A stretch of DNA of 34,045 nucleotides from a bacterium (GCA_017544545.1 JAFYDY010000009.1:1-34045), one strand, 5' to 3'; counted from the stretch's first letter, positions 1 to 10,800 are shown. The notes: generated by a model not told the origin, from the letters alone. Numbers and translations: made by a program.

Positions 1-255
1 AAATTAAAAGAAATTATCCCAAGACAACTATTTGAAGTTCCTGTTCAAGCTGCAATAGGCGGCAGGGTAATTGCAAGAACAACAATTAAAGCCATGCGCA
101 AAAACGTACTTGCAAAATGCTATGGCGGTGATATTACCCGTAAACGTAAACTTCTTGAAAAACAAAAAAAAGGTAAAAAACGTATGAAATCCGTCGGAAG
201 TGTAGAAGTGCCGCAAGAAGCATTTATGGCAGTTCTTAGTCTTGATGAGGATTAG
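1..255 (+). CDS. lepA: Elongation factor 4 (LepA), C-terminal fragment
   Basis: The open frame entering from the left edge encodes 84 residues and ends in TAG. It matches the LepA-specific C-terminal domain: an [16 protein letters not shown]-like segment, then [21 protein letters not shown], a strongly basic [16 protein letters not shown] stretch, and the terminal [14 protein letters not shown] motif. LepA is a ribosome-associated translational GTPase thought to help stalled or misassembled ribosomes; its unique CTD contacts the A-site tRNA region. The GTPase domains lie outside the window. The last 20 bases overlap the 3' end of the convergent LuxR-type gene. The family call is secure; only the tail is visible. 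Confidence 0.96.
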   Translation, partial: KLKEIIPRQLFEVPVQAAIGGRVIARTTIKAMRKNVLAKCYGGDITRKRKLLEKQKKGKKRMKSVGSVEVPQEAFMAVLSLDED

Positions 256-478
256 TATATCCGTGAGCTGTTGCATACAGAGCCAACTCCAGCCTGTTTT
301 TAACTCCTGTCTTATGCAATATTGAAGATATATGAGCTTTTACTGTTGCAGGTGTTATTACAAGAATTTCTGCAATTCTTCTGTTTGTATAACCTAAAAT
401 TAAATATTTTAAGACTTCAATTTCTCTGGCTGTAAGCTTTGATTTAACAATTTCTGTCACTTTTATATTACTTTCCAA
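236..478 (-). CDS. Solo LuxR/GerE-type helix-turn-helix regulator
   Basis: This is an 80-residue protein consisting almost entirely of a LuxR C-terminal (GerE) DNA-binding domain. The signature runs [25 protein letters not shown], then [22 protein letters not shown], which covers the scaffold helix, the turn and the recognition helix. There is no receiver or ligand-binding domain upstream, and an in-frame stop lies shortly before the start, so it is a stand-alone HTH like GerE, not a visibly truncated response regulator. The first usable start is TTG at 478; a GTG six codons later at 460 is also possible, and neither has a strong Shine-Dalgarno. The gene runs into lepA tail to tail, with a 20-base overlap. 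Its target is unknown; the nearest candidate is the gene at 793, which is divergently transcribed. Confidence 0.8.
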   Translation of the reverse strand: MESNIKVTEIVKSKLTAREIEVLKYLILGYTNRRIAEILVITPATVKAHISSILHKTGVKNRLELALYATAHGYTNPHQD

Positions 479-792
479 ATGATACGCCTGACATAACTAT
501 ATTATTTAAATCTAGGTATAGTGGCTATTAGCCAATAGGCTAATTTCTTTTAAAAACTGTCCGATTAGGTAATTAAAACAAAGGATTCTTATTTGTTTAT
601 TTTATAAACAATCACTCTGCATAAAGGTTTTAGCTATTTGTTAAGAAATTTTAACATTTTATAACATGAACGCAATTATTAAAATCATAAATACTTTATA
701 TATATACGGATGGAAAATCAATTTTAGGATGATATTAAGAGAATACAGATAATTCAATTATCAATGTATGTGAGAAAAAGGAGATTCGAAAA
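479..792. other. Intergenic region between divergent genes, with overlapping small inverted repeats
   Basis: This 314-base A/T-rich gap separates the LuxR-type gene from the gene at 793 and should hold both promoters. At 522-543 two overlapping inverted repeats share an arm: TGGCTA with TAGCCA, and TTAGCC (528-533) with GGCTAA (538-543). A possible plus-strand promoter is TTGTTA at 638-643, a 16-base spacer, and TATAAC at 660-665. A good Shine-Dalgarno (AAAAAGGAG) lies just before 793. I see no tRNA or coding sequence here. Confidence 0.45.
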
Positions 793-1239
793 ATGACAAC
801 AGTAAACGGAACATCAGGAGCAGGTCCAATAAAACCACAAAATAACTGGACTCCGGTTCATACAAAAAAATCTGAACAAATAGAACATAAACCATCGGTA
901 TCACCAGCCACACCTCAAATAACTGTTGATATGAGTGAATTGGAAGTAAAAGCTGCTATGAATCAAGCATTAGGCTTTACCAGAACAACTGATGCAGATT
1001 CGACAAAAATGGCAAAAGCAGATGCTGAATTTGCAAAAGATCCTATTGCTTTCGCTCAGAAATATACATCAGCAGAAGTCAGAGCAAATGCAGAAGAATC
1101 AGGTGTTGAATTTGATGCTCTTGCAACGGTTTTAAAAACATTCTCTCCTGAAAGACAAGCTCAGGTAATTGAAGGTTTTTCGCAAAGAAATAACAGTCCA
1201 AGGGCATTTGCAAATGAATTTTTAGAATTATTTTCATAA
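793..1239 (+). CDS. Hypothetical protein, 148 aa
   Basis: I do not recognise this family. The start ATG has a strong Shine-Dalgarno (AAAAAGGAG) about nine bases upstream. The N-terminal third (about residues 1-45) is rich in Pro, Thr, Ser, Gly and Asn and looks disordered. The rest is predicted largely helical and includes DPIAFAQKYTSAEVRANAEE and a final helix ending in FLELFS. There is no signal peptide, membrane segment or Cys. It is a single-gene unit: a terminator follows, and the divergent LuxR-type gene lies upstream. The clean RBS, the terminator and codon use like its neighbours support a real gene. Its function is unknown. Confidence 0.75.
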   Translation: MTTVNGTSGAGPIKPQNNWTPVHTKKSEQIEHKPSVSPATPQITVDMSELEVKAAMNQALGFTRTTDADSTKMAKADAEFAKDPIAFAQKYTSAEVRANAEESGVEFDALATVLKTFSPERQAQVIEGFSQRNNSPRAFANEFLELFS

Positions 1240-1273
1240 AACGACATAAATCAAAATTATCTCACATATATCA

Positions 1274-1299
1274 AAGCCGACCTTTCAAGTCGGCTTTTT
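1274..1299 (+). terminator. Rho-independent terminator of the 793 gene
   Basis: An 8-bp stem AAGCCGAC/GTCGGCTT (1274-1281 with 1289-1296) with a 7-base loop is followed by a T run. The T run overlaps the stop codon of the convergent pgeF gene. The same hairpin may also act on pgeF transcripts, but the T run in that direction is weak. Confidence 0.85.
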
Positions 1300-2038
1300 A
1301 ATTGAGTTTTAAAACAGCACTGTGTCTCAATGTTGTGCCGTTTTCATTTCTGTAGGAATAAAACAGGTCATTGTTGTGAACCGTACAGTACGAACAAACA
1401 TCTATACGCCCGACTCCTGCTTCTTCAAGCTGGCGTTTATTTATATTTTTGAGATCAACAAAGATTTTTCCCTCACGAATTTCATATAATCCCGAAAAAT
1501 CACTCACTGACGCAGAAAGTTTTTCAAAAACTTCTTCCCCCACATCATAACAGCAAAACCCAATCGCAGGACCAATCAACGCAACAATATCCAACGGATT
1601 TGAATTAAATTCATTTTTCATTTTTTCAACCGTCATGCCTGCAATTTTACCGGCAGTTCCACGCCAGCCGGCATGAGAAACTGCACCGATATTTTGTTTT
1701 TCATCATATAAAATTACCGGAGTACAATCGGCAAAGTTCAGAAAGATTGCCAAATCAGGTCTCGTCAGAATAAGTCCGTCTGTTTCGGGATAATCTTTTT
1801 GCGAAATACTTGCTACAGCTATATTTGTACTGTGCGTTTGAGTCGGGAAAACAAGATTTTGACTCTCTATCCCTAGATAATCCGCTATCAATTTTTTGTT
1901 TCGGGTAATTTCATCCTCATTTACCCTTGTCCCTTTGTCACAAATACAAATATCGCGTGTAGTAAAAAACGCCTCAGCCCGTTTTATTAAGTCTGATTTT
2001 AATATCCTGTTTCCGTTAATTTGCTCAAAGTAAAACAT
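1298..2038 (-). CDS. pgeF: Purine nucleoside phosphorylase / polyphenol oxidase family protein (YfiH/LACC1)
   Basis: This 246-aa protein has full-length YfiH/PgeF (cytosolic Cu/Zn 'laccase-domain') architecture. The family's metal-site residues are visible: H69 in PTQTHS, C105 in NFADCTPV and H122 in SHAGWRG. DGL, the IGPAIGFCCYDVG stretch and the C-terminal FYSYRNE motif are also present. Members phosphorolyse or deaminate purine nucleosides (the FAMIN/LACC1 activity); the E. coli homologue has also been linked to peptidoglycan editing. Which activity applies here cannot be read from the sequence. The gene is monocistronic and convergent with the 793 gene, sharing its terminator region, and divergent from the gene at 2107. 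The start is ATG. Confidence 0.93.
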   Translation of the reverse strand: MFYFEQINGNRILKSDLIKRAEAFFTTRDICICDKGTRVNEDEITRNKKLIADYLGIESQNLVFPTQTHSTNIAVASISQKDYPETDGLILTRPDLAIFLNFADCTPVILYDEKQNIGAVSHAGWRGTAGKIAGMTVEKMKNEFNSNPLDIVALIGPAIGFCCYDVGEEVFEKLSASVSDFSGLYEIREGKIFVDLKNINKRQLEEAGVGRIDVCSYCTVHNNDLFYSYRNENGTTLRHSAVLKLN

Positions 2039-2106
2039 ATTTACATAATAAACAAATTAAGCATTTTTTACAAAGACAAATACTTTATATGAATAAGGGG
2101 ATAACT

Positions 2107-2502
2107 ATGGATTACACTATTTTCATAAAAAATAGATTTTTGAACACATCTATCGGTGAGTTTTCACAAACATTTGACAAAACCGACTATAAAGGTTTTG
2201 AGCGTATTGTTACACGCAACACCGTTCTGGGAATGGGAAAAATTGCCCTAAAAGTTTGTAGAAAAAATGTAAAATCCGTATTTGATAAAGTAGACGGAAT
2301 CCCGCTGAAAAAAGACAATAGTGCAACTCCGGTAATTCGTGAAGACGGATTTGTTGATAAAGATGAAATGTACCAACTGATAAAAGACAGTTATCAAGAA
2401 GTTACAGGTCAAAAAATTACAAACATTCAAATCTCAAAACTAACAATCAAAGAAGCAATAGATTTGGTAATTGATTATTGGAATAACAGGAAAAGAGCTT
2501 AA
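2107..2502 (+). CDS. Hypothetical protein upstream of rpoB, 131 aa
   Basis: I do not recognise this family. I chose the ATG at 2107 over the one at 2089 because AAGGGG lies six bases before it. The protein is basic and soluble, with no signal peptide or Cys pair. It has an N-terminal alpha/beta-looking half (YTIFIKNRFLNTSIGEF), a variable middle, and a C-terminal helical half beginning at GFVDKDEMYQLIKDSYQEV and ending in YWNNRKRA. It is divergent from pgeF and co-directional with rpoB. No terminator is visible before rpoB, so read-through into the polymerase operon is possible. A regulatory link to rpoB would be speculation. Confidence 0.7.
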   Translation: MDYTIFIKNRFLNTSIGEFSQTFDKTDYKGFERIVTRNTVLGMGKIALKVCRKNVKSVFDKVDGIPLKKDNSATPVIREDGFVDKDEMYQLIKDSYQEVTGQKITNIQISKLTIKEAIDLVIDYWNNRKRA

Positions 2503-2558
2503 AAAATAAAATTGTTACAAAAATTTACAAAAAACCCTTAAAAATAACAAGTGTTTAC

Positions 2559-2586
2559 TTGACTATAAATATTGAAGTTATATGAT
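2559..2586 (+). promoter_or_regulatory. Candidate sigma70-type promoter of rpoB-rpoC1-rpoC2
   Basis: TTGACT (2559-2564), a 16-base spacer and TATGAT (2581-2586) closely match the -35/-10 consensus. Initiation near 2593 would leave a leader of about 180 nt before rpoB. There is no rplJ/rplL upstream, so the polymerase operon needs its own promoter. Confidence 0.7.
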
Positions 2587-2592
2587 TAGAGA

Positions 2593-2771
2593 ACATGCAA
2601 AAGTAAAGTTGGGTGAAGTGTGCGTAAAACCCTAAATCAAGACTATGAGCTGCTTTTAACAACATTTACAACTATCAAGATTTGCATTTTTCCACCGGCT
2701 TTGGTGGGGGTTTACAGCCTTAAGTTAGAAAAAAGATTTTAGTAGTACACCATTTAAAATGAGGTGAATTG
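2593..2771 (+). promoter_or_regulatory. Long rpoB leader with a possible RNA fold
   Basis: About 180 bases lie between the predicted start site and rpoB. GTAAAACCC (2624-2632) can pair with GGGTTTAC (2708-2715) with one bulge. This encloses a local hairpin CCACC/GGTGG (2692-2696 with 2703-2707). No T run follows, so this is not a simple terminator. It resembles no riboswitch I can name and is not recognisably an L10 leader. The Shine-Dalgarno GAGGTG at 2761-2766 lies downstream of the fold. The fold was found by eye only. Confidence 0.4.
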
Positions 2772-5700
2772 ATGTCTGAGACAAAATATGCAAAAAGGGT
2801 AACTCCGATGGGTATTCCCCATACTCGATTGGATGATTTACCGGACCTTATTGAAGTGCAAAAAAAATCGTTTGAATGGTTCTTAAAAGAGGGTTTGAAG
2901 GAAGAATTACTTTCATTCTCTCCTATTAAAGACTATACGGGCAGATTAGAACTGCATTTCTTACCAAATTACACCTTCGACAATGCAAAATACACAGTCG
3001 AAGAAGCAAGAATCCATGACGCAACATATGCAAAACAATTGCGCGTTATGATCAGATTAGTTAACCGTGACAGCGGTGAAATTAAAGAACAAGAAGTTTA
3101 CATCGGCGATATCCCGACAATGACTGACAAAGGTACATTCATTGTAAACGGTGCTGAACGTGTAATCGTATCACAAATCGTTCGTTCTCCCGGTGTTTAT
3201 TTCAAATGCGATCCATCCCCGACAGGAAAACGTTTGTACAACGCTACAATGATTCCTAACCGCGGAGCATGGTTGAAAATCGAAACAGATTCTAACGATA
3301 TTATTCACGTTAAAATCGATAAGAACAGAAAAATCTTGGCTACAACATTACTTAAAGCTATGGGTATCACTGTTTCTGAAATGGAATCAAAATTCACACA
3401 CTTTGAATTTTTGAAGAAAACTCTTGAAAAAGATACAACAGAAACAACCGATGATGCTTTAATTGAATTGTACAAAAAGCTAAGACCGGGCGATCCTGCA
3501 TCTCCGCAGGGAGGCCGTCAAATCTTAGAATCAAGATTCTTTGACGAAAAGAAATATGATATCGGTCGTGTAGGTCGTTATAAGTTAAACAAAAAGTTAA
3601 ACTTAAACATTCCTGACAACCGCAGAACTCTTACAGTTGAAGATATCGTTTCTACAATTGAATACTTGATCAACTTAACTTATGATGAAGGACAATTAGA
3701 CGATATTGACCACTTAGGAAACAGAAGAATCCGTTCAGTTGGTGAATTGTTACAAAACCAATTCAGAGTAGGTCTTTCAAGAATTGAAAGAATCGTTAAA
3801 GAAAGAATGACTCTGCAGGATTCAGAAACATTAACTCCGTTGAACTTGTTGAACACCAAACCTTTGGTTGCTTCATTAAAAGAATTCTTCGGAAGTTCAC
3901 AGTTATCACAATTTATGGACCAAACAAACCCATTGGCTGAATTGACTCACAAACGTCGTATTTCAGCTTTAGGACCCGGCGGTTTACAAAGAGAAAGAGC
4001 AGGATTTGCTGTTCGTGATATTCACCCTTCTCACTACGGACGTATTTGTCCTATTGAAACACCTGAAGGACCTAACGCAGGTTTGATAGGTTCATTGGCA
4101 ACTCACGCTAAAGTCAATGATTACGGATTTGTTGAATCTCCGTTCTTCGTTGTTAAAGACGGCGTTATTACAGACGAAGTTGTATATATGACAGCAGACG
4201 AAGACGAAAACTTCCGTTGCGCTCCTGCTGACGTTAAAAGAACAAAAGACGGAAAATTCGTTGAAAAAGTCGTTCCGGCAAGATATCGTTCAGAATTTAT
4301 TATGTGCGATGCGTCTAAAATCGACTACGTCGGTGTTTGTCCTATTCAAATCATTTCAGTTGCGACTTCAATGATTCCGTTCATTGAACACGACGATGCT
4401 AACCGTGCTTTGATGGGTTCTAACATGCAACGTCAGGCAGTACCGCTTTTAATCACAGAAAGACCAAGAGTTGGTACAGGTCTTGAATCACGTGTTGCAA
4501 AAGACTCCGGAATGGTTGTTGTAGCTGATGTTGATGGTACTGTTGAAAAAGTTGTCGGCGAAGAAATTGTTGTTCGTGATCAACATAATAAACAGCACAT
4601 ATATACATTAATGAAATATGTAAGATCTAACCAAGATACATGTATTAACCAAAGACCTTTGGTTCACGAAGGCGATAAGGTTAAAGCCGGTCAGGTAATT
4701 GCTGACGGTGCTTCAACTTGCGGCGGTGAACTTTCATTAGGTAAAAACATTTTGGTAGCATACATGCCTTGGGAAGGTTATAACTTCGAAGATGCTATCC
4801 TGTTATCTGAAAGATGCGTACACGATGACATCTTCACATCATTACACATTGAAAAATTAGAAATCGAAGCTCGTCAGACAAAACTCGGACCTGAAGAAAT
4901 TACCCGTGAAATTCCGAACGTTTCAGAAGATGCTTTAAGACATTTGGATGAACGTGGTATTGTTCGTATAGGTGCTCGTGTTTATGCTGATGATATATTA
5001 GTCGGTAAAGTTACACCGAAAGGTGAATCTGAACATCCGCCGGAAGAAAAATTGTTGAGAGCAATCTTTGCTGAAAAAGCAAGAGATGTTAAAGACAATT
5101 CTCTTCGTGTTCCTCACGGAGAAGGCGGAAGAGTTCTCGACGTAAAAGTATTTGACAGAGAAAAAGGTGATGAATTACCACCGGGAGCAAATACTGTAAT
5201 CCGAGTTTATATCGCACAAAAACGTAAGGTTTCTGTCGGTGATAAACTTTCAGGACGTCACGGTAACAAAGGTATTGTATCTCGTATATTACCGAAAGAA
5301 GATATGCCGTTCTTGCCTGACGGAACTCCTGTTGATATAGTATTGAATCCTCTGGGTGTACCTTCTCGTATGAACGTCGGTCAAACTTATGAATTGTTGT
5401 TAGGTTTGGCTGCATACTTGACAGGAAATTACTATGAAGCTCCGTCATTTGATGAAATGTACGGTGAAAACCAATCAGAAATCGCAACAAAGGCTGAACT
5501 TTTGAAAGGTATCAAAGAATCAGGCTGCGATTGGGTTGGCGAAGACGGTAAGGTAATGCTTATTGATGGTAGAACCGGTGAACCGTTTGACAGACCTGTT
5601 GCTGTTGGTTTAACCTACTTCTTGAAACTTGTCCACCTTGTTGATGACAAAATCCACGCTCGTTCAACAGGTCCTTACTCACTGGTTACACAACAACCTT

Positions 5701-6089
5701 TGGGTGGTAAGGCTCAGTTCGGCGGACAAAGATTCGGTGAAATGGAAGTTTGGGCATTGGAAGCATACGGTGCAGCTTATACTCTGCAAGAAATGTTGAC
5801 AATCAAATCAGATGATGTTAACGGACGTAACAGAGCATATGAAGCTATCGTAAAAGGCGACAATATCCCAAGACCTGGTATTCCTGAATCATTCAAGGTA
5901 CTTGTAAGAGAATTACAAAGTATTGGTTTAGACATAACAGTAGCAAAGAAAGACGGTCAGGAAGTTGACTTGATGACGGATATGGACGATTTGAGAAAAG
6001 CCGCTCCTAAACGTACACTGTCAGACGTTGATTCAGAGTTATTGAATATCAATTTCTTTGAAACACCGACCACTTTTGGCGATTTATAG
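2772..6089 (+). CDS. rpoB: DNA-directed RNA polymerase subunit beta
   Basis: This is a full-length beta subunit of 1105 aa, starting at ATG 2772 with GAGGTG five bases upstream; the adjacent TTG at 2769 is less likely. It includes the RSPGVYF segment of the beta lobe and the rifampicin-pocket block starting at [11 protein letters not shown] (about residue 375) and running through [13 protein letters not shown]. It also has [13 protein letters not shown], the catalytic-side [10 protein letters not shown] region, and the C-terminal clamp [21 protein letters not shown]. The residues corresponding to E. coli D516, H526 and S531 are Asp, His and Ser, so the rifampicin pocket looks wild type. It is the first gene of rpoB-rpoC1-rpoC2. 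The short length (E. coli has 1342) reflects absence of the proteobacterial insertions and is normal for this branch. Confidence 0.99.
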   Translation: MSETKYAKRVTPMGIPHTRLDDLPDLIEVQKKSFEWFLKEGLKEELLSFSPIKDYTGRLELHFLPNYTFDNAKYTVEEARIHDATYAKQLRVMIRLVNRDSGEIKEQEVYIGDIPTMTDKGTFIVNGAERVIVSQIVRSPGVYFKCDPSPTGKRLYNATMIPNRGAWLKIETDSNDIIHVKIDKNRKILATTLLKAMGITVSEMESKFTHFEFLKKTLEKDTTETTDDALIELYKKLRPGDPASPQGGRQILESRFFDEKKYDIGRVGRYKLNKKLNLNIPDNRRTLTVEDIVSTIEYLINLTYDEGQLDDIDHLGNRRIRSVGELLQNQFRVGLSRIERIVKERMTLQDSETLTPLNLLNTKPLVASLKEFFGSSQLSQFMDQTNPLAELTHKRRISALGPGGLQRERAGFAVRDIHPSHYGRICPIETPEGPNAGLIGSLATHAKVNDYGFVESPFFVVKDGVITDEVVYMTADEDENFRCAPADVKRTKDGKFVEKVVPARYRSEFIMCDASKIDYVGVCPIQIISVATSMIPFIEHDDANRALMGSNMQRQAVPLLITERPRVGTGLESRVAKDSGMVVVADVDGTVEKVVGEEIVVRDQHNKQHIYTLMKYVRSNQDTCINQRPLVHEGDKVKAGQVIADGASTCGGELSLGKNILVAYMPWEGYNFEDAILLSERCVHDDIFTSLHIEKLEIEARQTKLGPEEITREIPNVSEDALRHLDERGIVRIGARVYADDILVGKVTPKGESEHPPEEKLLRAIFAEKARDVKDNSLRVPHGEGGRVLDVKVFDREKGDELPPGANTVIRVYIAQKRKVSVGDKLSGRHGNKGIVSRILPKEDMPFLPDGTPVDIVLNPLGVPSRMNVGQTYELLLGLAAYLTGNYYEAPSFDEMYGENQSEIATKAELLKGIKESGCDWVGEDGKVMLIDGRTGEPFDRPVAVGLTYFLKLVHLVDDKIHARSTGPYSLVTQQPLGGKAQFGGQRFGEMEVWALEAYGAAYTLQEMLTIKSDDVNGRNRAYEAIVKGDNIPRPGIPESFKVLVRELQSIGLDITVAKKDGQEVDLMTDMDDLRKAAPKRTLSDVDSELLNINFFETPTTFGDL

Positions 6090-6099
6090 TAAATTTCTA

Positions 6100-6117
6100 G
6101 GCGGGGTAACACCCGCC
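6100..6117 (+). promoter_or_regulatory. Intercistronic G/C hairpin between rpoB and rpoC1
   Basis: GGCGGG (6100-6105) pairs with CCCGCC (6112-6117) around a GTAACA loop. It is the most G/C-rich short stretch in the locus. No T run follows and the rpoC1 Shine-Dalgarno comes right after, so it is better read as an mRNA processing or stability hairpin than as a terminator. Confidence 0.6.
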
Positions 6118-6141
6118 AGTAAGAAAAGGAGAAAATGACAA

Positions 6142-7848
6142 ATGTCAACAAGTATTGATTATTTTGATTATATACGAATAAGTATTGCCTCTCCGGAAAG
6201 AATACTTCAATGGTCGCACGGCGAAGTTACAAAACCGGAAACAATCAACTATCGTACATTAAAACCGGAAAGAGACGGTTTATTCTGCGAAAGAATTTTC
6301 GGGCCTACAAAGGACTGGGAATGCTATTGCGGTAAATATAAACGTGTAAGACACAAAGGTATCATCTGTGAACGTTGCGGCGTTGAAGTTACAGATTCAA
6401 AAGTAAGACGTCACAGAATGGGCCACATTAAGCTTGCCGCTCCTGTTTCACATATTTGGTTTTTGAAAGGTATTCCATCATATCTTGGTTTACTTTTGGA
6501 TATGACCTTAAAAGATTTGGAACAGGTTATCTATTTCAACAGTTATGTTGTATTGGACGGCGGTGACAGCGAATTCAAAAAACTTCAACTTTTAACAGAA
6601 GAAGAATATGAAGATTATAAAGCTGAAAACGAAGAAACCACATTGAAAGTCGGTATCGGTGCAGAAGCTATTAAAGAATTATTATCAGAAATTGATATTA
6701 AGGCTTTAGCTGAAGAAATCAGAACCGAATTGGCTGACGGAACTACAGCAGTTCAAAAGAAAGCTAAATTAATCAAGAGATTAAGATTATTGGATTCTTT
6801 GATTTCTTCAGAAACAAATCCGACCTGGATGATTATGGATGTACTTCCTGTTACTCCTCCGGATTTGAGACCGATGGTACAACTTGACGGCGGACGTTTT
6901 GCAACATCTGACCTGAACGATTTGTACAGACGTGTAATTAACAGAAACAACCGTTTAGCAAGACTGCTTGATATGGGTGCTCCTGAAATTATCGTCAGAA
7001 ACGAAAAGAGAATGTTACAGGAAGCTGTTGATGCTTTGATTGATAACGGACGTCGCGGAAGAACCGTTGTCGGCCCGAATAACAGAGCATTGAAATCTTT
7101 ATCTAACATTATTGAAGGTAAACAAGGTCGTTTCCGTCAAAACCTGTTAGGTAAACGTGTTGACTACTCCGGCCGTTCAGTAATCGTTGTTGGTCCTACA
7201 CTTCAACTGAACCAATGCGGTTTGCCGAAAGAAATGGCAATTGAATTGTTCAAGCCGTTCGTTGTTAATAAACTTATTGAAAGAGGATATGTTCAAAACA
7301 TAAAATCTGCCAAGAAGAAAATTGAAAGATCCGAACACATCGTTTGGGATATCTTGGAAGAAGTAATTGACGGACATCCGGTATTATTGAACCGTGCTCC
7401 TACGCTTCACAGATTAGGTATTCAGGCTTTTGAACCAAAACTTGTTGAAGGTCGTGCAATTCAGCTTCACCCGTTAGCATGTACAGCGTTCAACGCTGAC
7501 TTCGACGGTGACCAAATGGCTGTTCACGTTCCGCTTTCAATTGAAGCTCAGGCTGAAGCAAGAATGCTGATGCTTGCAACTAACAACTTGTTAGCACCGG
7601 CTAACGGTAAACCAATTGTTACTCCATCTCAAGATATGGTTTTGGGTATGTATTACCTTACATCAGAAAACCAAAACCAAGAGCCGAAGGGTTATTTCTA
7701 CAACTTCGCTGATGCAATCGCTGCATACGAAGTAGGAGTTATTAAACTTCACGATAAAATCGTTGTCAGAGATGAAGAAAACCAAAAATTGGAAACAACC
7801 GTTGGCAGAATTATCTTCAACGAAGAAGTAAGAAAAGCGTTAGTATAA
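6142..7848 (+). CDS. rpoC1: DNA-directed RNA polymerase subunit gamma (RpoC1, N-terminal part of beta-prime)
   Basis: This 568-aa protein corresponds to the N-terminal half of beta-prime. It has the zinc-ribbon cysteines [20 protein letters not shown] (about residues 61-81), the clamp and lid/rudder regions, [17 protein letters not shown], and the catalytic Mg-binding NADFDGD motif (about residues 451-457). It ends at [16 protein letters not shown], the natural cyanobacterial break point, and the C-terminal half is a separate gene. The break is not a frameshift: there is a 47-base gap and a fresh Shine-Dalgarno for rpoC2. The start ATG follows AAAAGGAG. At 568 aa it is somewhat shorter than the roughly 620 aa I recall for photosynthetic cyanobacteria. 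Confidence 0.98.
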   Translation: MSTSIDYFDYIRISIASPERILQWSHGEVTKPETINYRTLKPERDGLFCERIFGPTKDWECYCGKYKRVRHKGIICERCGVEVTDSKVRRHRMGHIKLAAPVSHIWFLKGIPSYLGLLLDMTLKDLEQVIYFNSYVVLDGGDSEFKKLQLLTEEEYEDYKAENEETTLKVGIGAEAIKELLSEIDIKALAEEIRTELADGTTAVQKKAKLIKRLRLLDSLISSETNPTWMIMDVLPVTPPDLRPMVQLDGGRFATSDLNDLYRRVINRNNRLARLLDMGAPEIIVRNEKRMLQEAVDALIDNGRRGRTVVGPNNRALKSLSNIIEGKQGRFRQNLLGKRVDYSGRSVIVVGPTLQLNQCGLPKEMAIELFKPFVVNKLIERGYVQNIKSAKKKIERSEHIVWDILEEVIDGHPVLLNRAPTLHRLGIQAFEPKLVEGRAIQLHPLACTAFNADFDGDQMAVHVPLSIEAQAEARMLMLATNNLLAPANGKPIVTPSQDMVLGMYYLTSENQNQEPKGYFYNFADAIAAYEVGVIKLHDKIVVRDEENQKLETTVGRIIFNEEVRKALV

Positions 7849-7855
7849 TTGTAGG

Positions 7856-7874
7856 GTGAGGCTGTATGTCTCAC
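7856..7874 (+). promoter_or_regulatory. Intercistronic hairpin between rpoC1 and rpoC2
   Basis: GTGAG (7856-7860) and CTCAC (7870-7874) form a short stem with a 9-base loop. No T run follows. It sits directly before the rpoC2 Shine-Dalgarno AAAGGAA. It is weaker than the rpoB-rpoC1 hairpin and could be chance. Confidence 0.35.
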
Positions 7875-7895
7875 ACAAAATAAAGGAAAATTAGA

Positions 7896-10800
7896 ATGGA
7901 AAGAACATATACAAATACTAAAAAAACTCCTGATTTCATCAACAAACAGATGGATAAAGGTTCCTTGAAAAAACTTTTAGGTCAAATGTATTTGGAATAC
8001 GGCGGTGCTAAAGCTGCAGCATTGGCTAATGCTCTTAAAAACTTGGGTTACAAATATGCAACCAAGTCAGGTACCACAATTTCAATTGCTGACCTTTCTG
8101 TTCCGGAATCCAAAAAAGAATTGTTGAAATCAGCAGAAGAAGAAATTGAAAAATCTACAAACAGATACCTAAAAGGTGAAATTACTGAAGTAGAAAGATA
8201 CACCAAGGTTATTGACACCTGGTCTGAAACAACAGCAAAATTGACAGAACAGGTTGTAGAAAACTTTGATAAATTGAATCCGGTATATATGATGGCTTTC
8301 TCCGGAGCCCGTGGTAACTTATCACAGGTATCACAGCTGGTCGGTATGAGAGGTTTGATGGCTGATGCACAAGGTCAAATCATCGACTTGCCGATTAAAT
8401 CAAACTTTAAAGAAGGCTTGTCTGTTACTGAATACATTATTTCATCATACGGTGCACGTAAAGGTCTTGTAGATACAGCGTTGAAAACAGCTGACTCAGG
8501 ATACTTAACCAGACGTTTGGTTGACGTTGCACAAGACGTAATAATCAGAGCTGACGATTGTCATACTGATAAATATATCAATATGAAACCGATTACCGAC
8601 GGTGATACAATTATTGTTCCGTTGATTGACAGATTACTGGGCAGAACAGTTGCTCAGGATATCGTTGATGCTGACGGTAAAGTTGTTGTTCCGAACGGTA
8701 AAACAATGGACAGAGATGATATCAAAGAAGTTTCAAAACTTGATTTGAAGGAATTGAAAGTTCGTTCAGGTTTAACTTGCGGTTTGGAATACGGTGTATG
8801 CCAAAAATGTTACGGTTGGGCAATGACCACTCAAAAACTTGTTGATATCGGTGAAGCTATCGGTATTATTGCAGCTCAATCAATCGGTGAACCCGGTACA
8901 CAGCTGACAATGAGAACCTTCCACACAGGTGGTGCTGTCGGCGTTAAAGAAGCTAAGAAAGAAATTATAGCTCGTGAAGCCGGTACCGTTATTTCTAAGA
9001 TTAAAGCAAGAGAATTAAGAACTCGTCACGGTGATGTTGTTAATGTTTCTATGTATGAAGCTGATATCGAAATTAAAGGCGAAAAAAGAACAACAAAATA
9101 TCACATACCTGCCGGTGCAACATTGTTTGTAACCGACGGTATGAAAGTTTCAAAAGGCTTCAAGATAGCAGAACATGCTCCGTCATCTCAAAGTGATAGT
9201 TCACGTCTTACAGAAAAAGCTACAAAAGATATCACAACCGATATTTCAGGTGAAATCGTATTTGAAGATTTTAAAGCTGACGAAAAGAAAGACAGACAGG
9301 GTAACGTTTCAAGAACATCAAACAAACAAGGTATTATTTGGGTTCTTGGCGGTGATGTTTATACTCTGCCAGGCGGTTCTGAAGTTCTTGTAAAAGACGG
9401 TCAGAAGGTTTCTGAAGGCGAAAAATTAGCTGAAGCTGAAACAAAATCCGAACACGGCGGTGAAGTAAGAATCGGTGACGATTTAGTTGTTGAAGATGCT
9501 AAATTTGACGGCAAAAAGATTAAAAAGATTGTTTCCGGTAAAGAATTAACTATCGTAATCGCTTCTATGCAGCCAAAGAACGCATCTTTTGAACAAACTA
9601 AAAAAGAACAGCTTTGGACAGTTGATAAAACCGGTGAAAAATATATCGTTAAAGCTCCTGTTGATACAACAGTTGAAAACGGTATGATTATCGCCGAACT
9701 TATAAGTGACGATTGCGCTGTTTCATCATCAGGTGAAATCAGATACGTTGACGTTGAAGTTGATGATAACCAAATCATCACAAAACCGGGCAGCGTTGTA
9801 TTTATTCCTGAAGAAATTCACCAAATCAACAAAGATGCAACTTTGAAAATGGTAGAAAACGGAACAGCCGTTACTGCCGGAACTGAAGTTGTAAAAGACG
9901 TATACTGCCACATTGACGGTATTGTTGAATTTAAGGAATACAACGATGTAATTCACGAAGTTACAATTCGTCCGGGACAAGTTCACACCTTATCAAGCAT
10001 TTCTGAATTGAAAGTTGATGAAGGCGAAGTAATCAAAAAAGGTACGGTAATTGCTGACGGAATTAAAGCCAAAGCAACTTCAATCGTTACCATTATGGAT
10101 TCTTCAGTGGATGATTTGGCAGCATTAGATGAATTAGACGAGGAATTAGACTCATCACTTGCTTTAGATGATGAATCAATTACAAACCAACCTGTACAAA
10201 TCCTTGTAAGACCTGTTCAGGTATTGGAAGTTAATGAAAAAGAAGTTTCTATTGACTTCACCTCATCTGATGATTTGATCAATATCGTTCCTGTAACACA
10301 ACTTCAATATAAAGATGGTGCAAGAGTAAGAAATGTTGAAGGCGCAACTTTGACAAGAACAAGTCTTGTTCTTCAAATGCAGGGTTACCTGTCACACCTT
10401 AAAGGTATGGTTGAACTTGACTCCAAAGGCGAATTGAGAATCGTTGTATTGGAAAACCTCATTGTTCGTCGTGAAACAGAAGGTTCTGCTCATTCATCAT
10501 TACAAACTGAATTGCTTGTTAAAAACGGTCAGATAATTGAACCGAAAACAGCTGTTGCAAAAACACAAGTTCTTGCAATGCATGATGCTGTTGCTTCAAT
10601 TAAAAATACCGAAGCTGAAACAAGAAGATTGTTGTTAATCTCTGACAATTCTTCAACTGATGTAAAAATCAAAGGTAAGGCAACAGTTAAGAAAGGTTCA
10701 TTTGTTAAAGCCGACAGTGTTATTACCGAAAGTGGAGAAAAAGCTCCTGTTTCGGGTATTGTTACAGAAACAAGCAAAACCGGTATAACAATCAGAAACG

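Noticed and set aside
2582-2635. Possible 17-codon upstream ORF (MIREHAKVKLGEV...) before rpoB
   Set aside because: Its ATG overlaps the predicted -10 box (2581-2586), so it would not be in the transcript; no Shine-Dalgarno precedes it.
2503-2771. tRNA or L10 leader upstream of rpoB
   Set aside because: No cloverleaf or T-loop consensus is visible, and rplJ is absent; the structure noted does not resemble an L10 leader I can recognise.
5089-5490. Long antisense open frame within rpoB
   Set aside because: It is a shadow of the strongly conserved rpoB frame, with no RBS and Leu/His-rich composition typical of reverse reading.
6090-6141. Terminator between rpoB and rpoC1
   Set aside because: The G/C hairpin lacks a T run, and downstream rpoC1 is essential and has no obvious promoter.
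7840-7900. Frameshift splitting an rpoC gene
   Set aside because: The break coincides with the known RpoC1/RpoC2 boundary, has a stop, a gap and a fresh Shine-Dalgarno, so it is a true two-gene arrangement.
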